A DNA stretch of 64,000 nt, from positions 69,434 to 133,433 of the forward strand of contig PFGG01000011.1 in assembly GCA_002783405.1 (NCBI GenBank), read 5' to 3'. Below the pieces are notes generated by a model, which was given only the letters and a program-made list of their open reading frames with translations, was not told the origin of the DNA and did no database searches. The stretch is from a bacterium (Candidatus Blackallbacteria) CG13_big_fil_rev_8_21_14_2_50_49_14. Its GTDB lineage: Bacteria; Cyanobacteriota; Sericytochromatia; UBA7694. The translations under genes and the position numbers were made by a program. This document shows, piece by piece, positions 27,826-36,664 of this stretch. How positions within the stretch are numbered: the first letter of the stretch is position 1; each line of letters opens with the position of its first letter.

Positions 27826-27943
27826 TTCAGATTTACAGCTCTTGAACCTACAATAGAATTAAGTCTGTTGATTTCTGTTATAAGTTTCAACAGGATGGGT
27901 ATAAGATATCCAGAGCAAGCTATTTACTTAAGGAGATCCGCTT

Positions 27944-28576
27944 ATGACTCAGCGTGTGGACGAAATTGATGCCCGTAAGGAACCGTCCCGGCAAAATGCC
28001 CTTGATGCCTGGCGCCAAATGTCTATGAAAAATGCCGAACGCAGAACCCAAAACAATTCCACCAATACCTCCCTCAATGACCGCAGCAATTCCAACGATC
28101 GGATTCAAGACAGTTTAGAAGGTAATTTCGAAGGCAATGCCACCGCTGGTGTGGGTGGAGGCCAAGCCGCTATCAAACAGGCCCAAGCCTCTGACAGCTC
28201 CAATACGGGCGGCCAAGGATCTGGAAATTTCAGCGGCCAAGGTCAGCGTGATGCCAATATGATTTCAAATATCGCCTTGGCCAGCGATAAAGCCAATGGC
28301 CTGAGAGCAGCCGTTCAGGTCAGTTTTAATCTCGACCCCGAAGAAAGAGAACTTAAAGTCGCTCAAAAACGGCTGGAAGCAGCCACCGAACGCTTGGGCA
28401 TTACCCCCAATCCTGAGGATATTCAGGGCATGGGCATTGAAGACATTAACCAAGCAATCAAGGCCCTTGCTCAACGAACCAAAGAAGATTTAAGCCCCAA
28501 AGCCTTAAAATTTGTCAATACCGTGATTCCCACCCAAGATTTCTTTGATCCCATCGCAATTCAAACCCAAGAATAA
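27944..28576 (+). CDS. Hypothetical Asn/Gln/Ser-rich protein
   Basis: 210 residues, no signal peptide and no Cys. Residues 40-115 are rich in Asn, Ser, Gln and Gly and look disordered. The C-terminal half is helical (DPEERELKVAQKRLEAATERLGI, then IEDINQAIKALAQR). AAGGAGAT is a strong ribosome-binding site and a strong terminator follows, so it is a single-gene unit. Composition resembles secreted or flagellum-exported proteins, but no family is recognised. Confidence 0.8.
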   Translation: MTQRVDEIDARKEPSRQNALDAWRQMSMKNAERRTQNNSTNTSLNDRSNSNDRIQDSLEGNFEGNATAGVGGGQAAIKQAQASDSSNTGGQGSGNFSGQGQRDANMISNIALASDKANGLRAAVQVSFNLDPEERELKVAQKRLEAATERLGITPNPEDIQGMGIEDINQAIKALAQRTKEDLSPKALKFVNTVIPTQDFFDPIAIQTQE

Positions 28577-28598
28577 GAGCTGTATTTACTTTTCCAGC

Positions 28599-28627
28599 GA
28601 GGAGCCTGTTCTGGCTCCTCTTTTTTT
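28599..28627 (+). terminator. Rho-independent terminator
   Basis: Perfect 8-bp stem GAGGAGCC / GGCTCCTC (28599-28606 with 28613-28620), loop TGTTCT, then seven T residues. It ends the hypothetical gene at 27944. Confidence 0.93.
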
Positions 28628-28756
28628 AAGCACGAATTTTCCCCCAAACTTTCCCCCACACTCCAAGGCGGGTTAAAATACAGGGATGAACGGGCTCCTT
28701 TATTTAAGAACTGAACAAAGCAAGAGACCTGTACCCTCTGCTGAAAGGTGTTTACC

Positions 28757-30040
28757 ATGTCTGAGGAACGCAAACTTATCCTGAAAATGCTTCAGGAAAA
28801 CAGAATCTCAATTGATGAGGCTGAAACGCTGCTCGATGCCATGCAGGTAAAATCGAGTCCCCAAAAGCAAACGCCTCCTGCTTCTGAAAATGAAGAAAGG
28901 CCAGGAGAAAATATTCTCAAACAAATGGGGCCAGGCATCGATCAAATTATGGGCTCTGTTTCCAATCTGATTGGTTCGGTAACAAGTCAATTGGGACCCA
29001 CAATTGAAAAAAAATTCGAATCCTGGCGCCAGCCCTCGCAAACGCACAGTCACGAAGACAGTCTTGAGGAACAAAAAGAAGAACAAACCCTGACACTGGA
29101 TCCCAACTGCCAGAAACTGAAATTTCACAATTTATTGGGAAATATCTCCATCAGCGGGGGTTCCAGCTCTGATCAGATTGTCGCAAAACTGATCAAGAAA
29201 CCAGAGCGCAATCAAAACCTAAGCCAGGACCAAATTCAGGCCATCAAGCTAAAAGCCAACTTTGAGAATCAGGAAATGATCCTGAGTCTTTCAGAAACAG
29301 ATCCGATCCGACCTGAACAGTTGAAAGTGCATGTTGCTTTACAGATTCCAGCGTCCTTGCATCTTGAACTCTCAACCTTAAATCAGGATATTGTGGTTGA
29401 AAAATTAAGTCATGCCCAAGGAGAATGTCAGCTCAAAACACAAAGCGGCGATTTGAAGCTCGATCAAGTGGCTTTAAAACAAATCGAATTAGACACGCTC
29501 AGTGGTACCATTCGCGCCGATCAGGTCAGTGAATCCTTCAAGGCCAGTAGCCGCTCTGGAGATATTCTGCTCAAAGGCTCTGTTTATCAGGCGGCGCTCA
29601 CAAGTCAAAGTGGGTATTTACGTCTCGAGACTGCCGTTTCACATTCCTTGAAAGCAGAAAGTCAAAGCAGTGATATCAGCCTGCAATTGCTTGAAGGGCA
29701 TGGAAAAATTGATCTTCAAACCACCAGTGGCGATATTGAACTGGTTGGTCATCTCCAAGCCGAGACCACATTGAATTCAGCCAGCGGTGATTTGCAGGGC
29801 GATATTACCATTGCCCCAACCGCAGCTTGCAGTCTCAATTCAAACAGTGGAGACATTGATTTGATCCTTCGACCAGAAAGCGACTGCAAAATTGACCTTG
29901 CCAGCCGCAGTGGAGATGTCGAGTGGCGGATAGAACTCAAGGACAGTGAATCAAGTGCCCAAAGCCTGAAAGGTCAATTGGGTGCGGGAGCAGGTTCGCT
30001 CATGGCACGCACAAACAGCGGCGATATTCTTCTGTCTTGA
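28757..30040 (+). CDS. DUF4097-family protein with SHOCT-like N-terminus
   Basis: 427 residues. The first ~35 (SEERKLILKMLQENRISIDEAETLLDAM) form the short helical SHOCT-like domain seen at the start of YvlB-type proteins. A linker follows, then from about residue 110 a long series of beta repeats with SGD at turns (QSGDLKL, RSGDILL, TSGDIEL, NSGDIDL), a DUF4097 beta-helix. No signal peptide is seen. AAAGGTG before ATG 28757 fixes the start; the upstream GTG is too close to it. Family members are often linked to envelope stress. Function unknown. Confidence 0.85.
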   Translation: MSEERKLILKMLQENRISIDEAETLLDAMQVKSSPQKQTPPASENEERPGENILKQMGPGIDQIMGSVSNLIGSVTSQLGPTIEKKFESWRQPSQTHSHEDSLEEQKEEQTLTLDPNCQKLKFHNLLGNISISGGSSSDQIVAKLIKKPERNQNLSQDQIQAIKLKANFENQEMILSLSETDPIRPEQLKVHVALQIPASLHLELSTLNQDIVVEKLSHAQGECQLKTQSGDLKLDQVALKQIELDTLSGTIRADQVSESFKASSRSGDILLKGSVYQAALTSQSGYLRLETAVSHSLKAESQSSDISLQLLEGHGKIDLQTTSGDIELVGHLQAETTLNSASGDLQGDITIAPTAACSLNSNSGDIDLILRPESDCKIDLASRSGDVEWRIELKDSESSAQSLKGQLGAGAGSLMARTNSGDILLS

Positions 30041-30047
30041 GGACTTT

Positions 30048-30440
30048 CTGAAATTTAGAAGCAGCCAGTGGAAACAGGTTCTGTTGATAATGATCACAGG
30101 ACTTATTTCTGGCTGCTATCGTATGAGTGTCCAAAGTTTTATAAATGACAGTGTGCTTTTAAACCATGAACAGATTCTCAAAAACCAAAATTACACCGTC
30201 TTGCGTCATTTTTACCGTGAACTGCAAATCGAATACGTATTTGGCTTTAACGAGTCTGAACAAAAATTTTTAGACACCCTGCTCAAAGAAGAAACCGAAG
30301 GCAGTGGCGGCGTGATCAATTTACGGATCCAACGGAGCTATCGTGCCTTAGATGCCGTGGTCGGCGTATTAACGCTTGGTGTCTATACCCGCAGTTGGTT
30401 GATTGTCGAAGGTGATATTATCAGGTGGTCGTCGCCATGA
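30048..30440 (+). CDS. Bor-like lipoprotein 1
   Basis: About 130 residues. A hydrophobic segment ends in the lipobox ISGC. The C-terminal motif VLTLGVYTRSWLIVEGD resembles the conserved end of the Bor/Iss lipoproteins (FITLGIYTP). The start is uncertain: ATG 30090 leaves only eight residues before the Cys and no basic n-region, whereas CTG 30048, preceded by GAGGA, gives a normal signal peptide (KFRSSQWKQVLL). It is followed by a paralogue in an ATGA overlap. Confidence 0.6.
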   Translation: MKFRSSQWKQVLLIMITGLISGCYRMSVQSFINDSVLLNHEQILKNQNYTVLRHFYRELQIEYVFGFNESEQKFLDTLLKEETEGSGGVINLRIQRSYRALDAVVGVLTLGVYTRSWLIVEGDIIRWSSP

Positions 30441-30865
30441 ACAAACACAAGTATCTAATGATAGTACTGATAATCACAGGTTTTTTCTTATCAGCCTGTA
30501 TGGCCCTGCATATTCAAATACACGAGGATACCCCCCCTGTTTCTCTGACCCGCACCCTCAGAGGCTACAAAACCAGCCAGCCCCTTTTTCATTTTCAAAA
30601 AGAAGTTTGGGTCTATCATATTTTTGGTTTCCCAGATCTGTCCCTGGGCACGCGTGAAGGTATCCCCGCTGACCAACTTCTGGATCAATTACTGAAACAG
30701 GCAGCAGGCCCTCAACAGGGCATCGTACAGCTCAAAATCAAACACGAGCACACCGTTTGGACCCTGATCGCCAGTGCGGTTACCTTGGGGCTCTTGGTGC
30801 CCACAGCCGTGATCGTCGAAGGCGATGTCGTAAATTTAGAACCCCTTGGCAGCAGTTCCCCATGA
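30437..30865 (+). CDS. Bor-like lipoprotein 2 (paralogue of the preceding gene)
   Basis: 142 residues. Signal peptide MNKHKYLMIVLIITGFFL with lipobox LSAC. The middle, with HIFGFPDLSLG and LLKQAAGPQQGIVQLKI, and the end, VTLGLLVPTAVIVEGD, match the preceding protein and the general Bor layout. Start at the ATG of the ATGA overlap. The end overlaps the truA start in the same way, so the three genes are coupled. Bor-type proteins of phage and plasmids are linked to serum resistance; no such role can be claimed here. Confidence 0.72.
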   Translation: MNKHKYLMIVLIITGFFLSACMALHIQIHEDTPPVSLTRTLRGYKTSQPLFHFQKEVWVYHIFGFPDLSLGTREGIPADQLLDQLLKQAAGPQQGIVQLKIKHEHTVWTLIASAVTLGLLVPTAVIVEGDVVNLEPLGSSSP

Positions 30866-31668
30866 ATCAAAAAATAGGACTGCATCTCGCCTATGATGGC
30901 CGCAAATTTCAGGGGTACCAGATTCAACCGGCACAGAGAACAGTGCAATCTGAACTTGAAAAAGCACTGCAAATCGTATTGGGGCATCCTTGCCCAACCC
31001 TTTGCGCAGGCAGGACAGATGCAGGGGTACATGCGCGCGCCCAGTTTATCCATTTGGAAACTGATACGAATTTCCCTGTTTCACGCCTTGCACCTGCACT
31101 TCGCCCCCATTTACCTGATGATTTGCTTGTTTTACAGGCCTTTGCGCTTCCTGAAAACTTCCACGCCCGTTTTTCCGCCTTGACACGCCGCTATCGCTAT
31201 TTTATCAAACCACAAAGCAAACCTGATCCCTTCAGCTTTCGCTATTGCTGGCATTATCCCTATCCCGTTGATCTTCAACGGCTCATCCCTCTCTGGAAGA
31301 GTTTGAAAGGAAATTATGATTTCAGTGCCTTTTGCAAATCGGGCTCCTATCGCACCCAATTTGAAATTGAGATCTTGGAAGCGAAGGTCACAGCCTTAGA
31401 CTCTGGACTGATCTACCTTGAAATTGAAGCCCAAAGTTTTCTCTACAATATGGTGCGCACGTTGGTGGGAACAGTTTTGGATATCGTCAGAGGTCGGTTT
31501 CCAGAAGATCATCTCACGCAACTTCTGCAGGCTCCTGAACGGGCCAAAACAGGACAGACGGCCCCGCCACAGGGCCTGTTTCTTTGGAATGTCAATTATC
31601 CGCAAGAGTTTGAACTGGATCTTCAAGACTCAGCGCAAAAAAATCTGGGCTTGGAATTTTTGTATTGA
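30862..31668 (+). CDS. truA: tRNA pseudouridine(38-40) synthase TruA
   Basis: 268 residues. It converts uridines 38-40 in the anticodon arm of many tRNAs. The catalytic Asp is D53 in the motif GRTDAGVHA; LAYDGRKFQGYQ near the start and QSFLYNMVRTLVGT in the C-terminal half are family marks. The ATG overlaps the upstream stop (ATGA). Convergent with flhB after nine bases. Confidence 0.96.
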   Translation: MNQKIGLHLAYDGRKFQGYQIQPAQRTVQSELEKALQIVLGHPCPTLCAGRTDAGVHARAQFIHLETDTNFPVSRLAPALRPHLPDDLLVLQAFALPENFHARFSALTRRYRYFIKPQSKPDPFSFRYCWHYPYPVDLQRLIPLWKSLKGNYDFSAFCKSGSYRTQFEIEILEAKVTALDSGLIYLEIEAQSFLYNMVRTLVGTVLDIVRGRFPEDHLTQLLQAPERAKTGQTAPPQGLFLWNVNYPQEFELDLQDSAQKNLGLEFLY

Positions 31669-31677
31669 GCCAAGCAC

Positions 31678-32862
31678 TCACTCCAGCGGCTTATCAGGGC
31701 TTTCCCGATCCTCGCTGAATTTGGAACGGTCTTCGTCTGACATGGTCTGCCCCATACGAATCGCACGAGGTTGAGGCTTGGTCTCATCTGGCGGCGCAAT
31801 CGCACCCCCTTTTTGCTTCATGATAAAGGCAATAATTTTCGCGATCGCCATATAGAAATCAGGGTGAATAAAATCCCCCAATTCGCAACTGTTATACAAG
31901 CCACGGGCCAGGGGCGGATCTTCGAAAATAGGAATATCATGTTCTTTGGCTACTTCTTTGATATAAATCGCCAATTCATCACGGCCTTTGGCAACCACCT
32001 TGGGCGCGCCCATTCCATCTTCATAGCGAATCCCGATCGCATAGTGAGTAGGGTTTGAAACCACAGCGGAAGCATCAGGGACTGCCTGACGAACCTGTCC
32101 CATACTCATTTGGCGCATTTTCTGTTTCTGTTTGCCTTTGATCAGGGGGTCACCTTCAGATTGTTTGTATTCGTCTTTGACCTCCTGCTTGGACATACGC
32201 ATCGACTTTTCAAATTCCCAGCGCTGATAAAAATAATCAATAAAGGCCACGATAATCATACAGACTGCAGCTTTTTTCGCAATCGTAATGATCAAAGTAC
32301 CAGCTATTTCCATAGCATTGGCAATCGGGTTTTTAATCGTATAAATAATCATGGGCAGATGATCGCGCAAGGTGGTATAGACTACCCAACCAATAATTGA
32401 GGTTTTTACAGCACTTTTAATCAATTCCACGACTGATTTCAAAGAAAAAACACGCTTAAAACCCTTAATCGGATTAATACGTTCAAACTGAGGCTTTAGA
32501 GGTTTTCCCGTTATCAAAATGCCGACCTGAACGACCTCAACAATCAAAGCCGTCGCAAAAACCGCACCAAAGATGGGGCCTACCATGACAAAAATGACCT
32601 GTACAGATTTCATGCCATAGGCCAGGATATCTTCCTGAAAGAAACGGTGCATGATATAGGGCACTTCATAAAAGGTGGCCTGCAAATATTTAAAAATGGT
32701 TTTATAAATATGTGGCCCGGACCAATTCAAAGCATAAGCAGCCACCAGGATCAAGGCAGCAGTATTGACTTCTTTACTTTTGAGGATTTGCCCTTTCTGA
32801 CGGGCTTCACTTCGGCGTTTCGGTGTCGCGTCCTCTGTTTTCGAGTCCTTATCTTCAGACAA
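31678..32862 (-). CDS. flhB: Flagellar export apparatus protein FlhB
   Basis: 394 residues. Four hydrophobic segments (about residues 30-210) are followed by the cytoplasmic domain with the self-cleavage motif NPTH in VVSNPTHYAIG. It switches export specificity from hook to filament. The N-terminus KTEDATPKRRSEARQKGQ is typical for flagellar FlhB. Start is TTG with a GGTGG-rich stretch upstream; no ATG is available nearby. The final ~40 residues are polar and Pro/Glu/Arg-rich. No fliP, fliQ, fliR or flhA is adjacent, which is unusual. Confidence 0.95.
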   Translation of the reverse strand: MSEDKDSKTEDATPKRRSEARQKGQILKSKEVNTAALILVAAYALNWSGPHIYKTIFKYLQATFYEVPYIMHRFFQEDILAYGMKSVQVIFVMVGPIFGAVFATALIVEVVQVGILITGKPLKPQFERINPIKGFKRVFSLKSVVELIKSAVKTSIIGWVVYTTLRDHLPMIIYTIKNPIANAMEIAGTLIITIAKKAAVCMIIVAFIDYFYQRWEFEKSMRMSKQEVKDEYKQSEGDPLIKGKQKQKMRQMSMGQVRQAVPDASAVVSNPTHYAIGIRYEDGMGAPKVVAKGRDELAIYIKEVAKEHDIPIFEDPPLARGLYNSCELGDFIHPDFYMAIAKIIAFIMKQKGGAIAPPDETKPQPRAIRMGQTMSDEDRSKFSEDRESPDKPLE

Positions 32863-33064
32863 CGATCACCACCACCTTTCCTACATGAGCTGCTTGATTC
32901 TAACTGGATTTTCGACTGAGATGCTTTTCTAATGGTACTATGGATGGGTTATACAAGCCAAGACGCATGGGATCAGGAAAGGCTTAGTTTCACCCTTGAT
33001 TTCTGCTACTTGTGTCTTATTTTTACTTTCAACAGAAACTTTATAGACTGAAGGACCTCAAAAA

Positions 33065-33559
33065 ATGGCAAAAGAATCTTCTTTTGATATCGTCAGTGAG
33101 TTTGAATTTCAAGAACTGAGAAATGCAGTGGATCAAGCCAAAAAAGAAGTTCAGACCCGTTATGATTTAAAAGACGCGCTGGCTGAAATTGAACTCAGTG
33201 AAGACATTATCACCCTGCGCTCAGAAGACGAAATGAAGCTGAACTCATTGCGAGAAATGCTCGTCAAGCGAGTCATTGCCCGCAAATTAAATCCGAAAAT
33301 TTTAAAATTTGAAGAAACAGAATCCTCCTTGGGTGGCAAAGTAAAACAAGTGGTGACACTGATTAAAGCCATGGATACTGAAACCGCCAAAAAGGTTTCA
33401 AAACTGATTCGCGATCGGTTCAAAAACGCAAAGCCCACGATCCAAGGTGAATCTGTTCGGGTATTTTCAAAAAGCAAAGATGATTTGCAAGCCGTTATGC
33501 AGTTTTTGCGTGAACAGGAAGATATTGAAATTCCCCTGGTATTTAATAACTACCGCTAA
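33065..33559 (+). CDS. yajQ: YajQ-family nucleotide-binding protein
   Basis: 164 residues, the full family length. It starts SSFDIVSEFEFQELRNAVDQA, continues with RYDLK and ends in VFNNYR, all typical. Proteins of this family bind c-di-GMP in some bacteria, so it could be a receptor for the second messenger made by the GGDEF protein at 22238; that link is inferred. AAGGAC precedes the ATG. A hairpin terminator follows. Confidence 0.95.
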   Translation: MAKESSFDIVSEFEFQELRNAVDQAKKEVQTRYDLKDALAEIELSEDIITLRSEDEMKLNSLREMLVKRVIARKLNPKILKFEETESSLGGKVKQVVTLIKAMDTETAKKVSKLIRDRFKNAKPTIQGESVRVFSKSKDDLQAVMQFLREQEDIEIPLVFNNYR

Positions 33560-33576
33560 GCTGATTCTAAAATGAC

Positions 33577-33606
33577 AAAAGAGCCTGTAAACCAGGCTCT
33601 TTTGTT
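33577..33606. terminator. Bidirectional terminator between yajQ and the unknown gene
   Basis: Perfect 11-bp stem AAAAGAGCCTG / CAGGCTCTTTT (33577-33587 with 33593-33603), five-base loop, with T-rich tails on both strands. It fits the convergent genes on either side. Confidence 0.85.
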
Positions 33607-33631
33607 TTAGAAAAATGGGGTGACGAAAAAC

Positions 33632-34363
33632 TTATTTAATCACGATATTTGAGAAAGGCCCTTTGGCCTCATCGTGAAAGGCTCTGAGCATACGGCTCAT
33701 GGTATCGATCCCTGACTGGGTACGTTGAATCTGCTCTTGAATCACGGCAGAAGCAGCACCGCTTTTCGCACGGAAAGAAACCTTGCCCACAGCACGGGTA
33801 TAGTGATTCTCAGTAATACTCGAAGGCGTGCCAAAAATACCGCCAGGAACATAACCTCCGGCAACGGTATAGGTCCCCGCACCATCCGCAGCAAACTCCC
33901 AGTGGCGAAGATTGCTATAGGTATTGGGGGCTGTTTCAGTATCTTGCCCACGGGCCTCTAGGCAATCAAAGATCGTGCCATCCGCCTTGACCACATAGCG
34001 GGGAATCGAAGCATAGGGATTGGCTCCCAAGGTAGGATCTTCAATCGTGATAATGCCGGTACCATCGTATTTTGCCAAGGTAAACAAGGGGCCATTGGCG
34101 GTATTGATTTTGACGACGCTCAAGGGATCGCCGGTCAAAGAAGAAAAGTCTGCACCATAGGCGGCAGTATTGCCCCCCACACCTGCTGACCCCAGCGTCA
34201 CGGCACGGCCACTGCGATTGCCGACTGAGCCTCCAGCCAAAGGTTGAGAGGGGTTATTAATGTCGACTGCAATCGGATAAAATAATTGGTTCGCGAGGTC
34301 AACACGAACAGCATGTCCAGCACCAATCGCCAGTTTGACAAAGTTATTCGAGGGTATCAGCAT
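33632..34363 (-). CDS. Hypothetical protein, Gly/Ala/Ser/Asn-rich
   Basis: 243 residues from ATG 34363, where AAGGTGG lies eight bases upstream; an earlier in-frame start at 34411 has no such site. No signal peptide. The body is rich in small and polar residues (for example GGSVGNRSGRAVTLGSAG), with beta character. The last ~45 residues are helical (IQEQIQRTQSGIDTMSRML). Such a layout is common in proteins exported by the flagellar system or in phage structural proteins, but I recognise no family. flhB is the nearest flagellar gene. Confidence 0.7.
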   Translation of the reverse strand: MLIPSNNFVKLAIGAGHAVRVDLANQLFYPIAVDINNPSQPLAGGSVGNRSGRAVTLGSAGVGGNTAAYGADFSSLTGDPLSVVKINTANGPLFTLAKYDGTGIITIEDPTLGANPYASIPRYVVKADGTIFDCLEARGQDTETAPNTYSNLRHWEFAADGAGTYTVAGGYVPGGIFGTPSSITENHYTRAVGKVSFRAKSGAASAVIQEQIQRTQSGIDTMSRMLRAFHDEAKGPFSNIVIK

Positions 34364-34525
34364 TGGTGACCACCTTAAAATAGATTTCCAGTTGTAAAGC
34401 TTGTCGCTCAAGCCTGAAGAGTTCTTGTCTGAAGCTCAAAATATTTAATCTTTTTTTAATAATTACAAAACAGTTTTCCTGCGTTCACAGAGAAGATCTC
34501 CTCGTCGACTGAATCAGAGTTTCTG

Positions 34526-34531
34526 TATAAT
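34526..34531 (+). promoter_or_regulatory. Consensus -10 box upstream of ychF
   Basis: TATAAT, 118 bases before the ychF start; the -35 region is weak. The rest of the 286-base gap 34364-34649 shows no gene or hairpin that I can support. Confidence 0.3.
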
Positions 34532-34649
34532 TGAAGCCATACCCAAACTGCCGCTTTTTCTTCAGGCTCACTCAAAAGACCCCTCAGAAGAAATCCTCTA
34601 CAGTTGAATATAAAAAGATTTAGATTTTAATCTCAGATAGGACGAGTTC

Positions 34650-35750
34650 ATGAGTTTAGGAATTGGAATTGTGGGTTTACCCAATGTCGGTAAATCCACC
34701 CTCTTTAATGCAATTACCCGTGCAGGCGCGGTTGCCGCAAATTTCCCGTTTGCAACCATTGATAAAAACATAGGTGTTGTAGCGGTTCCCGATGATCGCT
34801 TGAAAAAACTTTCTGACGTCTTTACCAAAGGCGACCGAATCCCCCCGATTATTCCTACCACCGTAGAATTTGTCGATATTGCCGGCTTGGTCAAAGGGGC
34901 AAGCAAAGGAGAAGGTCTGGGCAACCAATTTCTTTCCCATATCCGTGAAGTAGATGCGATCGCACATGTGGTGCGTTGTTTTGAAGATGACAATATCATT
35001 CACGTTTCGGGCAGGGTTAATCCCCTGGAAGATATTGAAACCATCAATCTCGAATTGATTCTTTCGGATATGAGTACCCTGGAACGCAGAATTGAAAGAA
35101 TTAAAAAAAATACAAAAGGCAGCAAAGACAAAGATCAACTGGCACAATTGGCCCTTGCCGAAGAAATCTATCACCGATTGGAACAGGGAAAACCTGCCCG
35201 CTCTGGGGAATACGAAATGGAAATCCCCAGTGATTTTGGTCTGCTAACCAGTAAGCCAATTATTTATGTCGCCAATGTATCTGAAGAATACTTGAATGAA
35301 GACAACGAATATGTCAAACAGGTCAAAGAACTGGCTGCCTCTGAAGGGGCTGAAGTCGTCAAAATCAGCGCACAAATTGAATGTGAATTGGCCGATTTGG
35401 ATGCTGAAGAAGCGAAAGCCTATCTGGATGAATTGGGTGTCAGTGAGCCCGGCCTCAACCGTTTGATTCGCATGGGCTATCAAATCTTGGGACTGATTAC
35501 TTTTATTACCTCTGGTGAAAAAGAAGTAAGGGCTTGGACAGTCGAAGCTGGCAGCAAAGCCCCACAGGCAGCCGGAAAAATTCATACCGATTTTGAACAC
35601 GGCTTTATTCGTGCTGAAGTCATTCCCTGCCCTCAACTCGTGGAAGCAGGCAGCTACGCAGAAGCCCGTAACCGTGGCTGGATCAGAACAGAAGGAAAAG
35701 AATATATTGTTCAGGATGGAGATGTCCTGCATTTCCTCTTCAATGTCTAA
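34650..35750 (+). CDS. ychF: Ribosome-associated ATPase/GTPase YchF
   Basis: 366 residues, standard length. P-loop [15 protein letters not shown], switch region [20 protein letters not shown], and NVSE in place of NKxD, the change that makes YchF prefer ATP. A coiled coil occupies about 130-200 and a TGS domain the C-terminus ([16 protein letters not shown] to [10 protein letters not shown]). It binds ribosomes and affects stress responses. AGGACGAG lies before the ATG. Confidence 0.97.
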   Translation: MSLGIGIVGLPNVGKSTLFNAITRAGAVAANFPFATIDKNIGVVAVPDDRLKKLSDVFTKGDRIPPIIPTTVEFVDIAGLVKGASKGEGLGNQFLSHIREVDAIAHVVRCFEDDNIIHVSGRVNPLEDIETINLELILSDMSTLERRIERIKKNTKGSKDKDQLAQLALAEEIYHRLEQGKPARSGEYEMEIPSDFGLLTSKPIIYVANVSEEYLNEDNEYVKQVKELAASEGAEVVKISAQIECELADLDAEEAKAYLDELGVSEPGLNRLIRMGYQILGLITFITSGEKEVRAWTVEAGSKAPQAAGKIHTDFEHGFIRAEVIPCPQLVEAGSYAEARNRGWIRTEGKEYIVQDGDVLHFLFNV

Positions 35751-35908
35751 ATTGTAATAAAGCAGCAAAGAGTATATTTTTTCGCTTTTATCTGATTTAA
35801 TTAAATCTATCAGGGTTACGGATTTAAGATTTTTGTTTGAGTTATTCAGCTCAAACAGTTGATACAATATTTCTGTTGCCAAAAAGTAGGGAGCCAAAAG
35901 CACTTTTC

Positions 35909-36664
35909 ATGAATCATGAAAAGTTTGAGTATCTTGCTGAAAAAACGCAGATTGAATGCTTAAAAAAACAGTTGCAACATTTTCGTGAAAAACTGTCTTT
36001 CTACGCCTTGGAGCAACTTGCCCATGAAAAATTGGCAGTCTGCAATCTGCGTTTACCAGCCCTGATTCCCCTTCCAAGTGAGCTGATTGAAATCAATTTG
36101 GCAGAGTCATTACAAGGCCAAGATCTTTTCAAGGATCAGCCACAAGAAACTCGGGGCGGCCTGTGTTTACATACACATTTCGAACTTTTCGATTTGGCAA
36201 CGCTCCAGACCCTCGAAAAAAAGTATCCCCAGACTTTTATCTGGCTTCAATGCCCTTTAATTGATGAGTATCAGATTCTTTTAGCCAAAGCCGCGGGTTT
36301 TCATGCACTGACACTTTCCCCAAGCCTTTTGGGTCAACGCCGAACGCTACTTTATTACCAGAAAATCATGCTTTGGGGCTTATACCCCATCGTTCAGGCC
36401 AACTCAATGCATGAACTCAAAACAGCTCATGAACTCTCCGCTCAGATTATTTTATGGTCGGCCACCAGTGAATCAGAAACTCAGGCCTTTAGAGAATATC
36501 TTCAAACCACTCCTCGCTCCGAGACAAAATATATTATCGCTGCTGAGAGTCAGAATACAATCGATCCTTCAGAGTTCAAGACAGGGCATTTTTACAGCCA
36601 CCATTTGATTGAAATCAAAAAAATATCCCGGCTTTTCAGCCGGGATACTGAAGTTTCAGTTTAG
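35909..36664 (+). CDS. TrpC-like TIM-barrel protein lacking catalytic residues
   Basis: 251 residues. The middle lines up with indole-3-glycerol-phosphate synthase: [20 protein letters not shown] matches its DPYQI-ARAAGADAVLL strand and helix, then [14 protein letters not shown] matches the VEVH strand, then [10 protein letters not shown] and IIAAES. The catalytic Lys of LRKDF is replaced (LQCPL) and the Glu of VEVH is Gln, so it should not be an active TrpC. The ATG at 35909 is chosen over a TTG at 35837; GGGAG lies 14 bases upstream. Stop codons of this gene and ahcY overlap. No trp genes are nearby. Confidence 0.65.
   Translation: MNHEKFEYLAEKTQIECLKKQLQHFREKLSFYALEQLAHEKLAVCNLRLPALIPLPSELIEINLAESLQGQDLFKDQPQETRGGLCLHTHFELFDLATLQTLEKKYPQTFIWLQCPLIDEYQILLAKAAGFHALTLSPSLLGQRRTLLYYQKIMLWGLYPIVQANSMHELKTAHELSAQIILWSATSESETQAFREYLQTTPRSETKYIIAAESQNTIDPSEFKTGHFYSHHLIEIKKISRLFSRDTEVSV
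36617..36647 (-). terminator. Terminator of ahcY, inside the opposite-strand gene
   Basis: A 9-bp stem (TATCCCGGC, loop TTTTCA, GCCGGGATA, 36624-36647) is followed on the minus strand by seven T residues (complement of 36617-36623). It lies 14 bases after the ahcY stop and within the coding region of the TrpC-like gene. Confidence 0.85.

Noticed and set aside
31841-34963. GCGATCGC palindromes (31841-31848 and 34956-34963), like cyanobacterial HIP1
   Set aside because: Only these two copies were noticed in the window, about what chance allows, so no HIP1 enrichment is claimed.
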